A stretch of 36,251 nucleotides of DNA, from contig JAJDVJ010000142.1 of the NCBI GenBank assembly GCA_022826205.1, positions 1 through 36,251 of the forward strand, read 5' to 3'. This DNA is from Silicimonas sp. (GTDB lineage: Bacteria; Pseudomonadota; Alphaproteobacteria; Rhodobacterales; Rhodobacteraceae). A model generated the notes under the pieces. That model saw nothing but the letters and a program-made list of their open reading frames with translations, was not told the DNA's origin and made no database searches. The first letter of the stretch is position 1. Every line of letters begins with the position of its first letter. Of the stretch, positions 24,787 through 32,610 are shown piece after piece. Both the position numbers and the translations under genes were made by a program.

Positions 24787-26065
24787 AATTGGTGCCACAG
24801 AATGCTATGTCTATATCACCCTGCCCGGCGCGAGCACCTTCGTGACCGCGGGCCGATTCGTGCACGAACGGAACCGCAGCGGCGTTCCGATCGGTCGCTT
24901 TGTCTACGGCCGGAGCTACCTTGCCAATCCAGACGCCGTGCCGATCGACCCGATTGATCTCAAGCTGACCAGCACGACATACCATACGACGGCCCTCAAG
25001 GGCCTGTTCGGCGCGCTGCGCGACGCTGGTCCCGACTACTGGGGTCGCCGTGTTGTTGAAAAACATGTCGGAATTCCGCAGCTCAGCGAGATCGACTACT
25101 TGCTCAATGGGCCCGATGATCGCGCCGGTGCGCTCGGGTTTGGCCTCGGCCCTGAGCCACCTGCGCCGGAAAAAAATTTCAACAAGACTCTAGATCTCGA
25201 AGAGCTGATCGCGCTCGCCGATGCGATCATTTCCGGCGAACGTGTCCTGGACGGCCCGGAAGCCGGACAGATCGAAGACCTGATGTTGATCGGCACCTCG
25301 ATGGGCGGCGCGCGCCCGAAGGCCGTGGTCGAGGATTCGGATGGGCTTTGGCTCGCTAAGTTCAACCGCGGCGATGACAAGTGGAACCACGCTCGGGTTG
25401 AGCACGCGATGCTTCAGCTTGCCGGTGCTTGCGGCGTACACGCCGCACAAAGCCGCATCGAGAATGTCGCCGGTCGCGACGTGCTGCTCGTCAAGCGGTT
25501 TGACCGTGAAAATGCAGATCATGGCTATCTGCGCGCCCGGATGATGAGCGGGCTCACGATGCTGCGTACCGAGGACACCCATCAGCACCGGGACCGCTGG
25601 TCCTACCTGCTGCTGGCCGAAGAACTGCGCCGCATCTCGGCGCAACCCAGGGACGATGCGGCCGAACTTTTTCGCCGCATGGTCTTCAACGCGCTAATCT
25701 CGAACTCCGACGATCACCCGCGCAACCACGCCGCCATTGCAAGAGATGCTGACTGGAAGCTTTCTCCGGCCTATGACCTCACGCCGTCGATACCGGTGAG
25801 CCTTGAGCGCCGCGACCTCGCCATGACCTGCGGTGACATGGGCGGCTACGCCAATGCGAAGAACATGCTCTCGCAATGCGCGCGTTTCCACCACAATGCG
25901 GAGGAAGCCGCCGCGATCATCGATGCGATGGAGGGCCAGGTCAAAGCCAGATGGTATGAAGTCTCCCGTCGTGCAGGCGTTTCCGAGGCCGACTGCGAAA
26001 CCATCAGCGGCGCCTTCGCCTATCCAGGATTTCGGCTGGCTCTTGAGAATGCAGCCCAGGCTTGA
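24776..26065 (+). CDS. hipA: HipA-like serine/threonine kinase toxin
   Basis: A complete 429-residue HipA-type kinase. The N-subdomain has the family signature AGALGFG (residues 117-123). The Gly-rich activation loop is LIGTSMGGARPKAVVE (171-186), where the Ser equivalent to E. coli S150 is S175; the ATP lysine is in LWLAKFNR (K195). The catalytic loop is LISNSDDHPRNHA with D312, H314 and N317 matching D309/H311/N314 of E. coli HipA, and the metal-binding Asp is D334 in LSPAYDLTPS. E. coli HipA phosphorylates glutamyl-tRNA synthetase and induces dormancy; other HipA proteins target other proteins, so the target here is open. All catalytic residues are intact, so it is probably active and held by HipB. 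Confidence 0.93.
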   Translation: MTSEIGATECYVYITLPGASTFVTAGRFVHERNRSGVPIGRFVYGRSYLANPDAVPIDPIDLKLTSTTYHTTALKGLFGALRDAGPDYWGRRVVEKHVGIPQLSEIDYLLNGPDDRAGALGFGLGPEPPAPEKNFNKTLDLEELIALADAIISGERVLDGPEAGQIEDLMLIGTSMGGARPKAVVEDSDGLWLAKFNRGDDKWNHARVEHAMLQLAGACGVHAAQSRIENVAGRDVLLVKRFDRENADHGYLRARMMSGLTMLRTEDTHQHRDRWSYLLLAEELRRISAQPRDDAAELFRRMVFNALISNSDDHPRNHAAIARDADWKLSPAYDLTPSIPVSLERRDLAMTCGDMGGYANAKNMLSQCARFHHNAEEAAAIIDAMEGQVKARWYEVSRRAGVSEADCETISGAFAYPGFRLALENAAQA

Positions 26066-26088
26066 GCATGTTCGGCTTCTGCATGCTC
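26064..26088 (+). terminator. Possible hairpin at the end of hipBA
   Basis: GAGCATG (26064-26070), starting in the hipA stop codon, pairs with CATGCTC (26082-26088) across an 11-base loop. No T run follows, so an intrinsic terminator is doubtful; it might instead protect or pause the transcript end. Confidence 0.3.
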
Positions 26089-26546
26089 CGCAGTTCAATT
26101 CCTTGGTCGCCGATATCCTGGGCGACACCGAGGACGGCCCAGCCCGTTCGAAAGAGTTTGCCAATTTGTTCAAGAAGCTTGTCGAATGATGTTGAGCTCA
26201 ACACAAATCGCAACCGCCGACAGCTCTCAGCCGTGGTCGAGAACTGCACCGGAAGCGACCGCCAACAGGTCATGCCCTTGTCGATCAAGACTTGCGTTGC
26301 GACCAGGAAACGCAGCGATGCCGCATTTCTGGCTTCCGGACACACCTTGCCGGATACGCTGTGAGAAGAAGCCTGTACGACCGTCGAGGGAATCCTGCCA
26401 TGCCCGCGATGGCCATCTGTTCCAGACAGTCCTGTGGGGGTCGGAAGCGCACGGTGAACCGAACATGCTCACCTCATGACCGGACGATCACTCGGGAACG
26501 GCGCTTGCTCCGTCAACTCGACCTCTTGGCTCATGTGCTGGACATG
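26066..26546. other. Intergenic region after hipBA, possible gene remnant
   Basis: About 480 bases without an identified gene. In the plus frame ending at 26189, the last 40 codons read HVRLLHAPQFNSLVADILGD, then TEDGPARSKEFANLFKKLVE, with codon choice like the coding genes but no start of its own, as the frame is shared with hipA sequence upstream. It may be the tail of a lost gene. A 14-base palindrome, TGTTGAGCTCAACA, covers 26190-26203 immediately after. The remainder looks non-coding. Confidence 0.35.
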
Positions 26547-27731
26547 TCAGTCGGAAGACGGTTGCTCGCGGGTCAGCACATCTTCCGCCGCCTGCCTGAA
26601 TGGCATGACCGGCATTTGATAGAGTCCGCCACCTAGGCGTCCCATTTCCCCTTCGCGATCTAGAATTCCAAGGCTGACCTGTGGGGCGTGAGCGCTTTCG
26701 GCGATGGTCATCGCAGAGATGCCCAGTTTCAGTCCTGTGTCTCTGAAATAGGGGTGCTCTCCGACCGACATGCCGTAACCTGACCTAGGCGAGGTTGGTG
26801 GTTCATTGCCCACCCTTGCCATCGCACCCAGGCCGAACGCATCGACGACGGCGCTGTCGCCTATGGCGCCCAACGCGCGGGACGGTGGCAGGTCAACGTC
26901 GAACGTGCCAACTGGCGGCGTGGCAGGGACGGAATACCAGCGCCCGGGGAATGCAGAAACCTGAATGCCGACGTCGCGTCCGTTACCACCAGCTGCGGTG
27001 ACAAAACCCGAACCCGAGACACCCGCTGCCCGGCTCATCATCAGTTTGGTAGCCGCCATCCAGAGGTTGAGGAAGATGCTTGGCGACCCTCTGAGAAACT
27101 CAAGGGCCTCGTCATCTGCTATGCCGTTTGGAGCACGGTCGATCAACTCGTGGACAAGTGCGGCGCCGGCGACCGGTGTTCGCCCGTGGCAGTCATCACC
27201 GCCTTTGAGGCCCTCGACGGCCAGTGGCACGAGGGCGATTCCTTCCGCCAGTGCCCCCTGAAGCACGTCCAAGCAGCGGGTGTTGAGCCATCTGACGTGA
27301 TCCAGTACGGCTTCCGACTTCAAGCCTAGGCGGAGCGAGGGTCGATTTCCGCCGTTAATCGGGGCAAACGTGCGGTGCTGCCCTCGCCACGCGTCGTACA
27401 CTGAATGCAGCGGCATTGAGGCGCTGACAACCGCCGCAAGTGGAACAACGACGTTTACGTCCTGCGCTGGTTTCAGAAGGATTTCTTCGGACGCTATCAT
27501 GCGCTCAGCCGCGTCAAGACCAGGCGCGAGCCCTTCGTAGACAGCTGCAACGCAGGCCGAGTTCAGAATTGGCCGGGTGATCGCTTTTGGGTCAGGGAAG
27601 GGAGGTCCTGCGTGGAGCAGGACATTTTCCGAGATGCCGGTCACTTCGCGCGCCAGATCGAACCTGTTCCAGACCGGTTGCGTGACCATGGCTCGGTCGA
27701 ACGCCAGCCTGTCGCCTTGATGAGGCGTCAT
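26547..27731 (-). CDS. DUF1116 family protein (YlbE/AllG-like)
   Basis: A 394-residue protein with the family landmarks in order: TGISENVLLHAGPPFP (family ILHAGPPI), CVAAVYEGLA, PLAAVVSASMPLHSVYD, FAPINGG, KGGDDCHGRTPVAGAAL, FLNLWMAATKLMMSRAAGV, GSGFVTAAGGNGRDVGIQVS and AIGDSAVVDAFGLGAMA. In E. coli the DUF1116 protein YlbE (AllG) is one of three proteins of oxamate carbamoyltransferase, together with FdrA (AllF) and YlbF (AllH). Neither of those partners, nor a carbamate kinase, is nearby, so that role cannot be transferred. The ATG at 27731 overlaps the upstream stop by four bases, making it the last gene of the Rieske operon. Activity here is unknown. Confidence 0.8.
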   Translation of the reverse strand: MTPHQGDRLAFDRAMVTQPVWNRFDLAREVTGISENVLLHAGPPFPDPKAITRPILNSACVAAVYEGLAPGLDAAERMIASEEILLKPAQDVNVVVPLAAVVSASMPLHSVYDAWRGQHRTFAPINGGNRPSLRLGLKSEAVLDHVRWLNTRCLDVLQGALAEGIALVPLAVEGLKGGDDCHGRTPVAGAALVHELIDRAPNGIADDEALEFLRGSPSIFLNLWMAATKLMMSRAAGVSGSGFVTAAGGNGRDVGIQVSAFPGRWYSVPATPPVGTFDVDLPPSRALGAIGDSAVVDAFGLGAMARVGNEPPTSPRSGYGMSVGEHPYFRDTGLKLGISAMTIAESAHAPQVSLGILDREGEMGRLGGGLYQMPVMPFRQAAEDVLTREQPSSD

Positions 27732-28354
27732 TCGGCGCCAGGCGGGATCACCCACGTCTCGCTGAAATAGAGAAAGGCGGTCGTCGTCTCGAGGCCAGCC
27801 TGCACGCGGCTGCCTACCTGGCCTGGCAGGGCGCGGCCATTGACGATGATTTGCGCGCTTCTTGCGGCAACGAGGAGCGTGAACATGGTGTGAGCGCCGG
27901 TGCCGACCTGGTCGGGCGTGAGTTCCAGCGCCCTTGGCGGTTCCAGGTCCTCCCAAACCAGTTCGACTGACAGATCCTCTCCGACAATGGTCTCGGAATA
28001 TCGGTGGCTCATCGGGTCACCGGAGCTCCGCACGGCATGAGCAAGGCGTGGTCTCATGCAGTCGAATGCCGGCGCGTCGCGGAAGACGCCGAGACGACCT
28101 ACAAAATTTGATTTCAGGTAGGTGGCGAGGTCGACGTTGTCGGTCAAGACGACGTTTGGGGCCTCTGGTGTGTCGATCTGTGATGCAGGAGAGCCGTAGA
28201 GCCAGAGAACCTGGCCCTGACCGGCTGGAGACCACGCCACCCGAAAGAAGAGCCCCATGGCAGTGAATGCCCCGCTGGCATCCTTCAGGAGAATGCCTGG
28301 GTTCTCGCCGGTCCAATCGACCGATCCAGGCGTGATCGGAGTGCTTAACGGCAT
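27728..28354 (-). CDS. Protein of unknown family, paralog B of a tandem pair
   Basis: A 208-residue protein I do not recognise. It is clearly related to its upstream neighbour: both have PGxVDWxGENPGIxLK at the start, LFFRVxxSPxGxG, APNxxxTDN, RYSETxxG, ELxWxD, VNGxxLPGQV and a final AFLxFSETWV. No signal peptide, membrane segment or standard catalytic motif is evident; alternating hydrophobic strands suggest an all-beta fold, perhaps a lipocalin-like or jelly-roll barrel. The ATG at 28354 has GGAGG seven bases upstream and shares its A with the preceding TGA; the stop overlaps the DUF1116 start by four bases. Its place between a Rieske oxygenase and DUF1116 suggests a role in the same reaction sequence. 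Confidence 0.8.
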   Translation of the reverse strand: MPLSTPITPGSVDWTGENPGILLKDASGAFTAMGLFFRVAWSPAGQGQVLWLYGSPASQIDTPEAPNVVLTDNVDLATYLKSNFVGRLGVFRDAPAFDCMRPRLAHAVRSSGDPMSHRYSETIVGEDLSVELVWEDLEPPRALELTPDQVGTGAHTMFTLLVAARSAQIIVNGRALPGQVGSRVQAGLETTTAFLYFSETWVIPPGAE

Positions 28355-28983
28355 CAGGATTCCTCCGTTGGCGTGACCCAGGTTTCGGAGAACGCGAGGA
28401 AGGCGGTCGACATCGTGCGGCCAAAAAACTGCCGTTCGGCGACCTGACCGGGGAGCGGTGTCCCGTTCACGCGAACCTCCGCAGATTTCGCTTCGAGAAA
28501 CACTGAGTACATCTCGTGACCCTTGGTGGCCGAATTCTCCTTTGTGACTTCGACGGGCAGCGGCGGCCCCATGTCGTGCCAAATCAATTCAAGTGTCACG
28601 CCAGAGCCACGAACGGTTTCCGAGTATCGGGTCCTCAGGTCGCCTGGTCGCCTTTCGACGCTGTCGCAATCAAGCCAGGTCATTGAATTCAGGCCGGACT
28701 TGCCGACGAAGGTTGGCATCTTCGACACCCAGCCATCCACAATCCAACGCATCATGCGCTGGTTGTCGGTCATGATGAAGTTGGGTGCATCTGGCCAGCC
28801 GGCATCACTGTCCGGCTGGCCAATGACCAGTCCGGCGTGTCCGCGGCCGAAGGGCGAGAGGACAACTCGAAAGAACAGGGCAAGGGCGTCGTACCTCTCG
28901 GCGGAGGGATCGGATTTCAGGTAAATTCCCGGATTCTCGCCAGACCAGTCGACACGTCCCGGATTGATGGAAACGCGCGTCAT
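28354..28983 (-). CDS. Protein of unknown family, paralog A of a tandem pair
   Basis: A 209-residue protein, the homolog of the gene that follows. It starts MTRVSINPGRVDWSGENPGI and shares with paralog B a conserved core including LALFFRVVLSPFGRG, DAPNFIMTDN, TRYSETVRG, LELIWHDMGPP, EVRVNGTPLPGQVAER and TAFLAFSETWV. The pair diverge most in the middle, around the MTDN segment, where A has RMMRWIVDGWVSKMPTFVG. The start overlaps the stop of the Rieske gene by four bases. Retention of both copies in one operon suggests two different roles or a heteromeric complex. It has no residues I can call catalytic. Confidence 0.8.
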   Translation of the reverse strand: MTRVSINPGRVDWSGENPGIYLKSDPSAERYDALALFFRVVLSPFGRGHAGLVIGQPDSDAGWPDAPNFIMTDNQRMMRWIVDGWVSKMPTFVGKSGLNSMTWLDCDSVERRPGDLRTRYSETVRGSGVTLELIWHDMGPPLPVEVTKENSATKGHEMYSVFLEAKSAEVRVNGTPLPGQVAERQFFGRTMSTAFLAFSETWVTPTEES

Positions 28984-30338
28984 TGCCAGCCTGCCTCGTA
29001 TTCCATGAGACGCGAACGTATGAACTCGTTTCTTGCGTCACCTTGCAAGTGATCGCCGGACTTGTAGATTTCCGCTACGTCGATCGAAATCTCCTTGAGG
29101 ACCGCGCCGTCATCACGGCCTTCCTGCATGGGAATTCTGAGCATTGTGTCGCCTCCATAGGTCGGGATCACGCCGTCGAAGCCATCCGTTGGCTGTGGTG
29201 CAGGGTTTCCGGAGGCAACGGAACGGATGGCGTTCCGCAGGAGGCGCCGGGCCTTGGCGACTCCCCTGTCCGTGAAGCCCATGTTCTCACGCGCATGAAT
29301 GTTCGTCGGCCCTTGGCTGACCCAAGCGTCATAGTCGCCCGGGTCGCGCTGACGCTGCTCGTAGGAGCGGTCGGGTCCCTGGCCATAGAAGTCAGCCGTC
29401 CCGAGTCCGACCTTTGACTTGTCGGTCAAGCCACGCGGGTCGTCGCCATCGCGGAAATGGCGCCACGCGATCACCATTGTGTGCGTGTCATCCACTGGAG
29501 TTATCCAGCGGCTGAGTCCGCAGCGCCCGAAATATCGGGGCTTGTCCGGGACGGGGAAGTGCCCGCCGTTTTGTGTGAAGCTTGGCAGGATGTGATCATG
29601 GCAGCGGATCCAGACTATGTCGTCCACGCGCCGGACGTTAGTGTAGAAATCACCCGTCCGGCTTTCGTGGAACTCGATCATCGGCATTTCGGCGAAAGCG
29701 TCGATGAACTGGCTGCGCACCGCGAGCGTGTGAAGGTACACGACGTGGAATGGGTCCCACGCATTTTCCATCACCTGAAGCCAGTTGCACGGGGACTCGA
29801 TGAGGTAAGGCAGCATTTCGTCACCCTCCTCGTCGAACGTGTCGAGCACGGGAAACGGGGGCTGCTCCTCTGGTGGCCCCATGTAGGCGAACGCGAGTCC
29901 CGTGGACTCAATGACCGGGTAGGCGCCAAGACACGCGCGCGTCCTGACTTGGCTGGCCGGGGGTTCGCAGGGCGTCTCGAGGATCGTTCCATCAAGCCCG
30001 TACTTCCACCCATGATAGGAACAGCGAATGCCGCCCTCTTCGACGATGCCGAATTCAAGGCTCATGTTCCGGTGGCAGCAATGCAGGTGAGTAAGGCCGA
30101 GCTTGCCTTCGCCCTTCTCTCGGAACAGCACCAGGTCCTCGCCCATGATCCTGATCCGGCAGGGCAGGTCTCCAACCTGGTCTGTCATCGCTACGGGCAG
30201 CCAGTAGCGGCGCAGGTATTCGCCGCAGGGCGTGCCCGGGCCAACATCCGTCAGTTCGGGATCAGGCGTCGCGGACCAGACTGACTGCCGGGCGTGCCCG
30301 CGAAAGTTGCCTATTGGTGCAGCAAAATGATCCTTCAT
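28980..30338 (-). CDS. Rieske non-heme iron oxygenase, alpha subunit
   Basis: A 452-residue ring-hydroxylating-type oxygenase. The Rieske [2Fe-2S] site is HLHCCHRNMSLEFG with C87 and H89, then GGIRCSYHGWKYG with C106 and H109; CCH replaces the common CPH. The mononuclear iron site is NAWDPFHVVYLHTLAV, supplying D195, H198 and H203. C-terminal segments (VWIRCHDHILPSFTQNGGHF, WRHFRDGDDPRGL) resemble the phthalate 4,5-dioxygenase/LigX group. Such enzymes insert oxygen into, or demethylate, aromatic and some aliphatic compounds using electrons from a reductase, which is not encoded here. The start MKDHF at 30338 is chosen because the usual N terminus (PGTPCGEYLRRYWLPVA) follows; the frame opens 32 codons earlier. 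Confidence 0.9.
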   Translation of the reverse strand: MKDHFAAPIGNFRGHARQSVWSATPDPELTDVGPGTPCGEYLRRYWLPVAMTDQVGDLPCRIRIMGEDLVLFREKGEGKLGLTHLHCCHRNMSLEFGIVEEGGIRCSYHGWKYGLDGTILETPCEPPASQVRTRACLGAYPVIESTGLAFAYMGPPEEQPPFPVLDTFDEEGDEMLPYLIESPCNWLQVMENAWDPFHVVYLHTLAVRSQFIDAFAEMPMIEFHESRTGDFYTNVRRVDDIVWIRCHDHILPSFTQNGGHFPVPDKPRYFGRCGLSRWITPVDDTHTMVIAWRHFRDGDDPRGLTDKSKVGLGTADFYGQGPDRSYEQRQRDPGDYDAWVSQGPTNIHARENMGFTDRGVAKARRLLRNAIRSVASGNPAPQPTDGFDGVIPTYGGDTMLRIPMQEGRDDGAVLKEISIDVAEIYKSGDHLQGDARNEFIRSRLMEYEAGWQ

Positions 30339-30411
30339 CTCATTCGCGTTCCGGTCGAATGGCGATAGCCGGATTGGCAAAAGGGAGCAGGCAGCATAGC
30401 AGACAGTTGCA

Positions 30412-31407
30412 TCATCGGGTGACGTCCTGTGCAACGAGATGCAGCAATTCTCCCCGCCTTACAAGGCCGCGGCAAGTGTGCGCCAGGATGAAGCCGTCAG
30501 ACGGAAACTTCACGTCCTTAGAAGGCCTCTCCGGTTCAAATACGTGATGGAGCGTGCCAGCCAGAGCGCCGGTCTTCGCTTCCTGACCGGCAGCTGCGGC
30601 CCTGTCGAACACGCCATCGCCTGTTGCGTAGAGAGAGGAGGCAGGTGACGCGGTTTCAACAATTCGGGCACTGCGCGGCTCTGCCGTTCCGGCGGCGACC
30701 CCCATGTTCCGAAGCATGCGAAGCAGGCCGGTCTCTGCATGACCTGTGAATTCGGGGTCCGTGCCGCCGCCGCCTCCAAGTTCGGTTGCAATCATAGGAA
30801 CGCCTTGACGCTCCGCGGCAGCGTTGACGGACCGGTCGTCGTTCTGGGCGCCCAGCCGCCAGATCAGAGGAAGACCGAACGCACGGGCCAAGGCAAGATT
30901 CGCCTCATATAGCTCCCTGTCTGCGCAATGCGTGACCAGTGCGCAGGGTTGGAAGAACGATGCCTTGCCGCCCGAATGCAAGTCGACAACGGCGTCGGCG
31001 CGGGGCAGCAGTTCGGTTTCCACGAAGTCGGCGATCATGGCTGTCGGGCCGCCGTCTGGATCGCCGGGAAAGGCCCGGTTGAGGTTCGCGCCGTCAAGCG
31101 GACTTACGCGGGAAGCCTCGGCGAGCGCGGGAGCGTTCAAGGCGGGAACGAGAATGACCTGTCCCGCGAGATCCGCTGGATCGAGACGCTGTGCCAGGCG
31201 CATGATGGCAGCCGGCCCCTCAAACTCGTCACCATGCGTGCCGCCAATGAACAAGGCGACTGGACCGGCGCCGCCCTTCAAAGACATGACCGGGATCGGA
31301 TGGTGTCCCAGCGGATTGGAATTGTCGGACCAACGAAGGCGAATTTCGCCGACGTGACGGCCGGGCTTGTCGAGGTCAATGGACGTCGAAACCCTGGTGG
31401 CTGCCAA
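30412..31407 (-). CDS. Succinylglutamate desuccinylase/aspartoacylase family amidohydrolase
   Basis: A 331-residue zinc-dependent deacylase of the M14-like AstE/AspA family. Zinc ligands are H58 and E61 in GGTHGDEFEG and H144 in AVVDLHSGG; the catalytic Glu is E209 in ATELGGGG. DGANLNRAFPGD binds the substrate carboxylate. Members remove acyl groups from N-acylated amino acids; this one resembles DoeB-type enzymes that deacetylate N-acetyl-diaminobutyrate, but no ectoine genes are near. The start is a TTG at 31407 with AAGGG seven bases upstream; no in-frame ATG fits. It is separated from the Rieske gene by 73 bases and probably heads the same operon. Confidence 0.88.
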   Translation of the reverse strand: MAATRVSTSIDLDKPGRHVGEIRLRWSDNSNPLGHHPIPVMSLKGGAGPVALFIGGTHGDEFEGPAAIMRLAQRLDPADLAGQVILVPALNAPALAEASRVSPLDGANLNRAFPGDPDGGPTAMIADFVETELLPRADAVVDLHSGGKASFFQPCALVTHCADRELYEANLALARAFGLPLIWRLGAQNDDRSVNAAAERQGVPMIATELGGGGGTDPEFTGHAETGLLRMLRNMGVAAGTAEPRSARIVETASPASSLYATGDGVFDRAAAAGQEAKTGALAGTLHHVFEPERPSKDVKFPSDGFILAHTCRGLVRRGELLHLVAQDVTR

Positions 31408-31461
31408 ATCGGATCCCTTCGCCGAGAAGTTGCTTTGCCGTTTATCCTAATTTGTGATGAG

Positions 31462-31476
31462 GGTATTGACCATACC
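31462..31476. promoter_or_regulatory. Palindromic operator candidate in the divergent control region
   Basis: GGTATTGACCATACC is a perfect 5-base inverted repeat (GGTAT/ATACC) with a 5-base centre. It stands midway between the divergent aspartoacylase and aminotransferase starts and includes a TTGACC -35-like hexamer. The XRE-cupin regulator encoded at 35128-35715 is the obvious candidate to bind it. The palindrome is seen; the link is inference. Confidence 0.4.
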
Positions 31477-31485
31477 TGTCCTTGC

Positions 31486-32610
31486 ATGTGGCTTGTGGCA
31501 TCGAGTTGGGAGGCGACGATAGCGGGACCGAAGGCAAAGCCGGGGATTGATCGGATCAAGCCGCATATGCTGGTGTCAACTGCGGACGAATTGCCCCCTG
31601 CCTGGGCCTTGCTGAACTCCAATGAAAGTGTCTTCGGCCCCAGTTGCCGCGCCAGGGACGCCGCTCGCGCATCCGTGTCCGGAATCGAGCGATACCCGGA
31701 GGGAGTCGATGCGGCGCTGGCCCGTGCTATTGCGGGATTTCACAGGCTTGATCCGGACAGGATTGTCGTCGGGCAGGGGGCGGACGACCTTTTGGCGCGG
31801 CTGTTCCGTGCGTATCTCGGGCAAGGAGATCAGCTGGTCCGGTCTGCGAACGGATATCTGAAGGTCCCAAATTATGCGCATGCAAACGGAGGTGAGGTTG
31901 TTTCGGTCGAAGATGACGACTTGACCCCGTCCGTCGACGGCATGATCGCCGCCGTCACCGAGCGGACACGGGTGGTGTACCTTGCCAATCCGGAAAACCC
32001 AGCCGGCACATATCTTCCCAAGGCCGAGGTCGAACGTCTGCATGCCGCAATCCCTGACGACGTTCTCTTGATCCTGGATTGCGCGTATGCCGAGTATGCC
32101 TGCGCCGACGATTATGATCCCGGGCATGACCTTGTCGCACGATCGGCGAACGTGATTGTCTGTAGGACGTTTTCCAAGATTTACGGGCTTGCCGGAGCAC
32201 GCGTGGGTTGGGCTCACGGCCCCAGGGACACGGTCGACTCGGTGCGGCGGATTGGCTTGACTTTCCCCATGGCAGGGCCCTCCGTGGCGGCGGCAACGGC
32301 GGCGCTCGAAGACCAGGCGCATGTTTCGTTCGTCCGCCAGCAAAACCGTGCATTACTGGAGCAATTCTGCGCCCGGCTGGCACGCCTAGGCGTGGATTAC
32401 GTTCCGTCGCAGACAAATTTTGTCCTCGTAAGGATGCCCGGGGCGGATCAGTCGGAGTCTGCGGTTCTGGCGCTGGGCGAGAGGGGAATACGGGTCCGGC
32501 AAATGAATTCACCTGCATACGCCAATTTCTTCAGGGTCTCGATTGGCTTGCCTCACGAACTGGAGGCGACGTCCAGTGCGCTCGAAGGCCACCTTAGGGA
32601 GGCAAGATGA
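31486..32610 (+). CDS. HisC-like PLP-dependent aminotransferase
   Basis: A fold-type I aminotransferase of the histidinol-phosphate aminotransferase family. It has KPGIDRIKPH near the start, LLNSNESVFGPS, RYPEG, GQGADDLLARLFRAYLGQGD, the NPENPAGTYLP loop, LDCAYAEY, and the PLP lysine in TFSKIYGLAGARVGWAHG; FFRVSIG near the end holds the substrate-binding Arg. Members transaminate histidinol phosphate, aromatic amino acids, or phosphonate and sulfonate analogues. The ATG at 31486 is the only upstream standard start that keeps the KPGI segment, but it has no ribosome site. A better fit is an in-frame ATA at 31519 with GGGAGG five bases before it. The stop overlaps the next gene by four bases, so it is coupled to the decarboxylase subunits. 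Confidence 0.87.
   Translation: MWLVASSWEATIAGPKAKPGIDRIKPHMLVSTADELPPAWALLNSNESVFGPSCRARDAARASVSGIERYPEGVDAALARAIAGFHRLDPDRIVVGQGADDLLARLFRAYLGQGDQLVRSANGYLKVPNYAHANGGEVVSVEDDDLTPSVDGMIAAVTERTRVVYLANPENPAGTYLPKAEVERLHAAIPDDVLLILDCAYAEYACADDYDPGHDLVARSANVIVCRTFSKIYGLAGARVGWAHGPRDTVDSVRRIGLTFPMAGPSVAAATAALEDQAHVSFVRQQNRALLEQFCARLARLGVDYVPSQTNFVLVRMPGADQSESAVLALGERGIRVRQMNSPAYANFFRVSIGLPHELEATSSALEGHLREAR

Noticed and set aside
26004-26345. Minus-strand open frame of 113 residues after hipA
   Set aside because: It overlaps the end of hipA antisense, lacks a ribosome site and matches nothing I recognise.
29457-30284. 275-residue plus-strand open frame
   Set aside because: It is antisense to the Rieske oxygenase, whose iron and cluster ligands are intact on the other strand.
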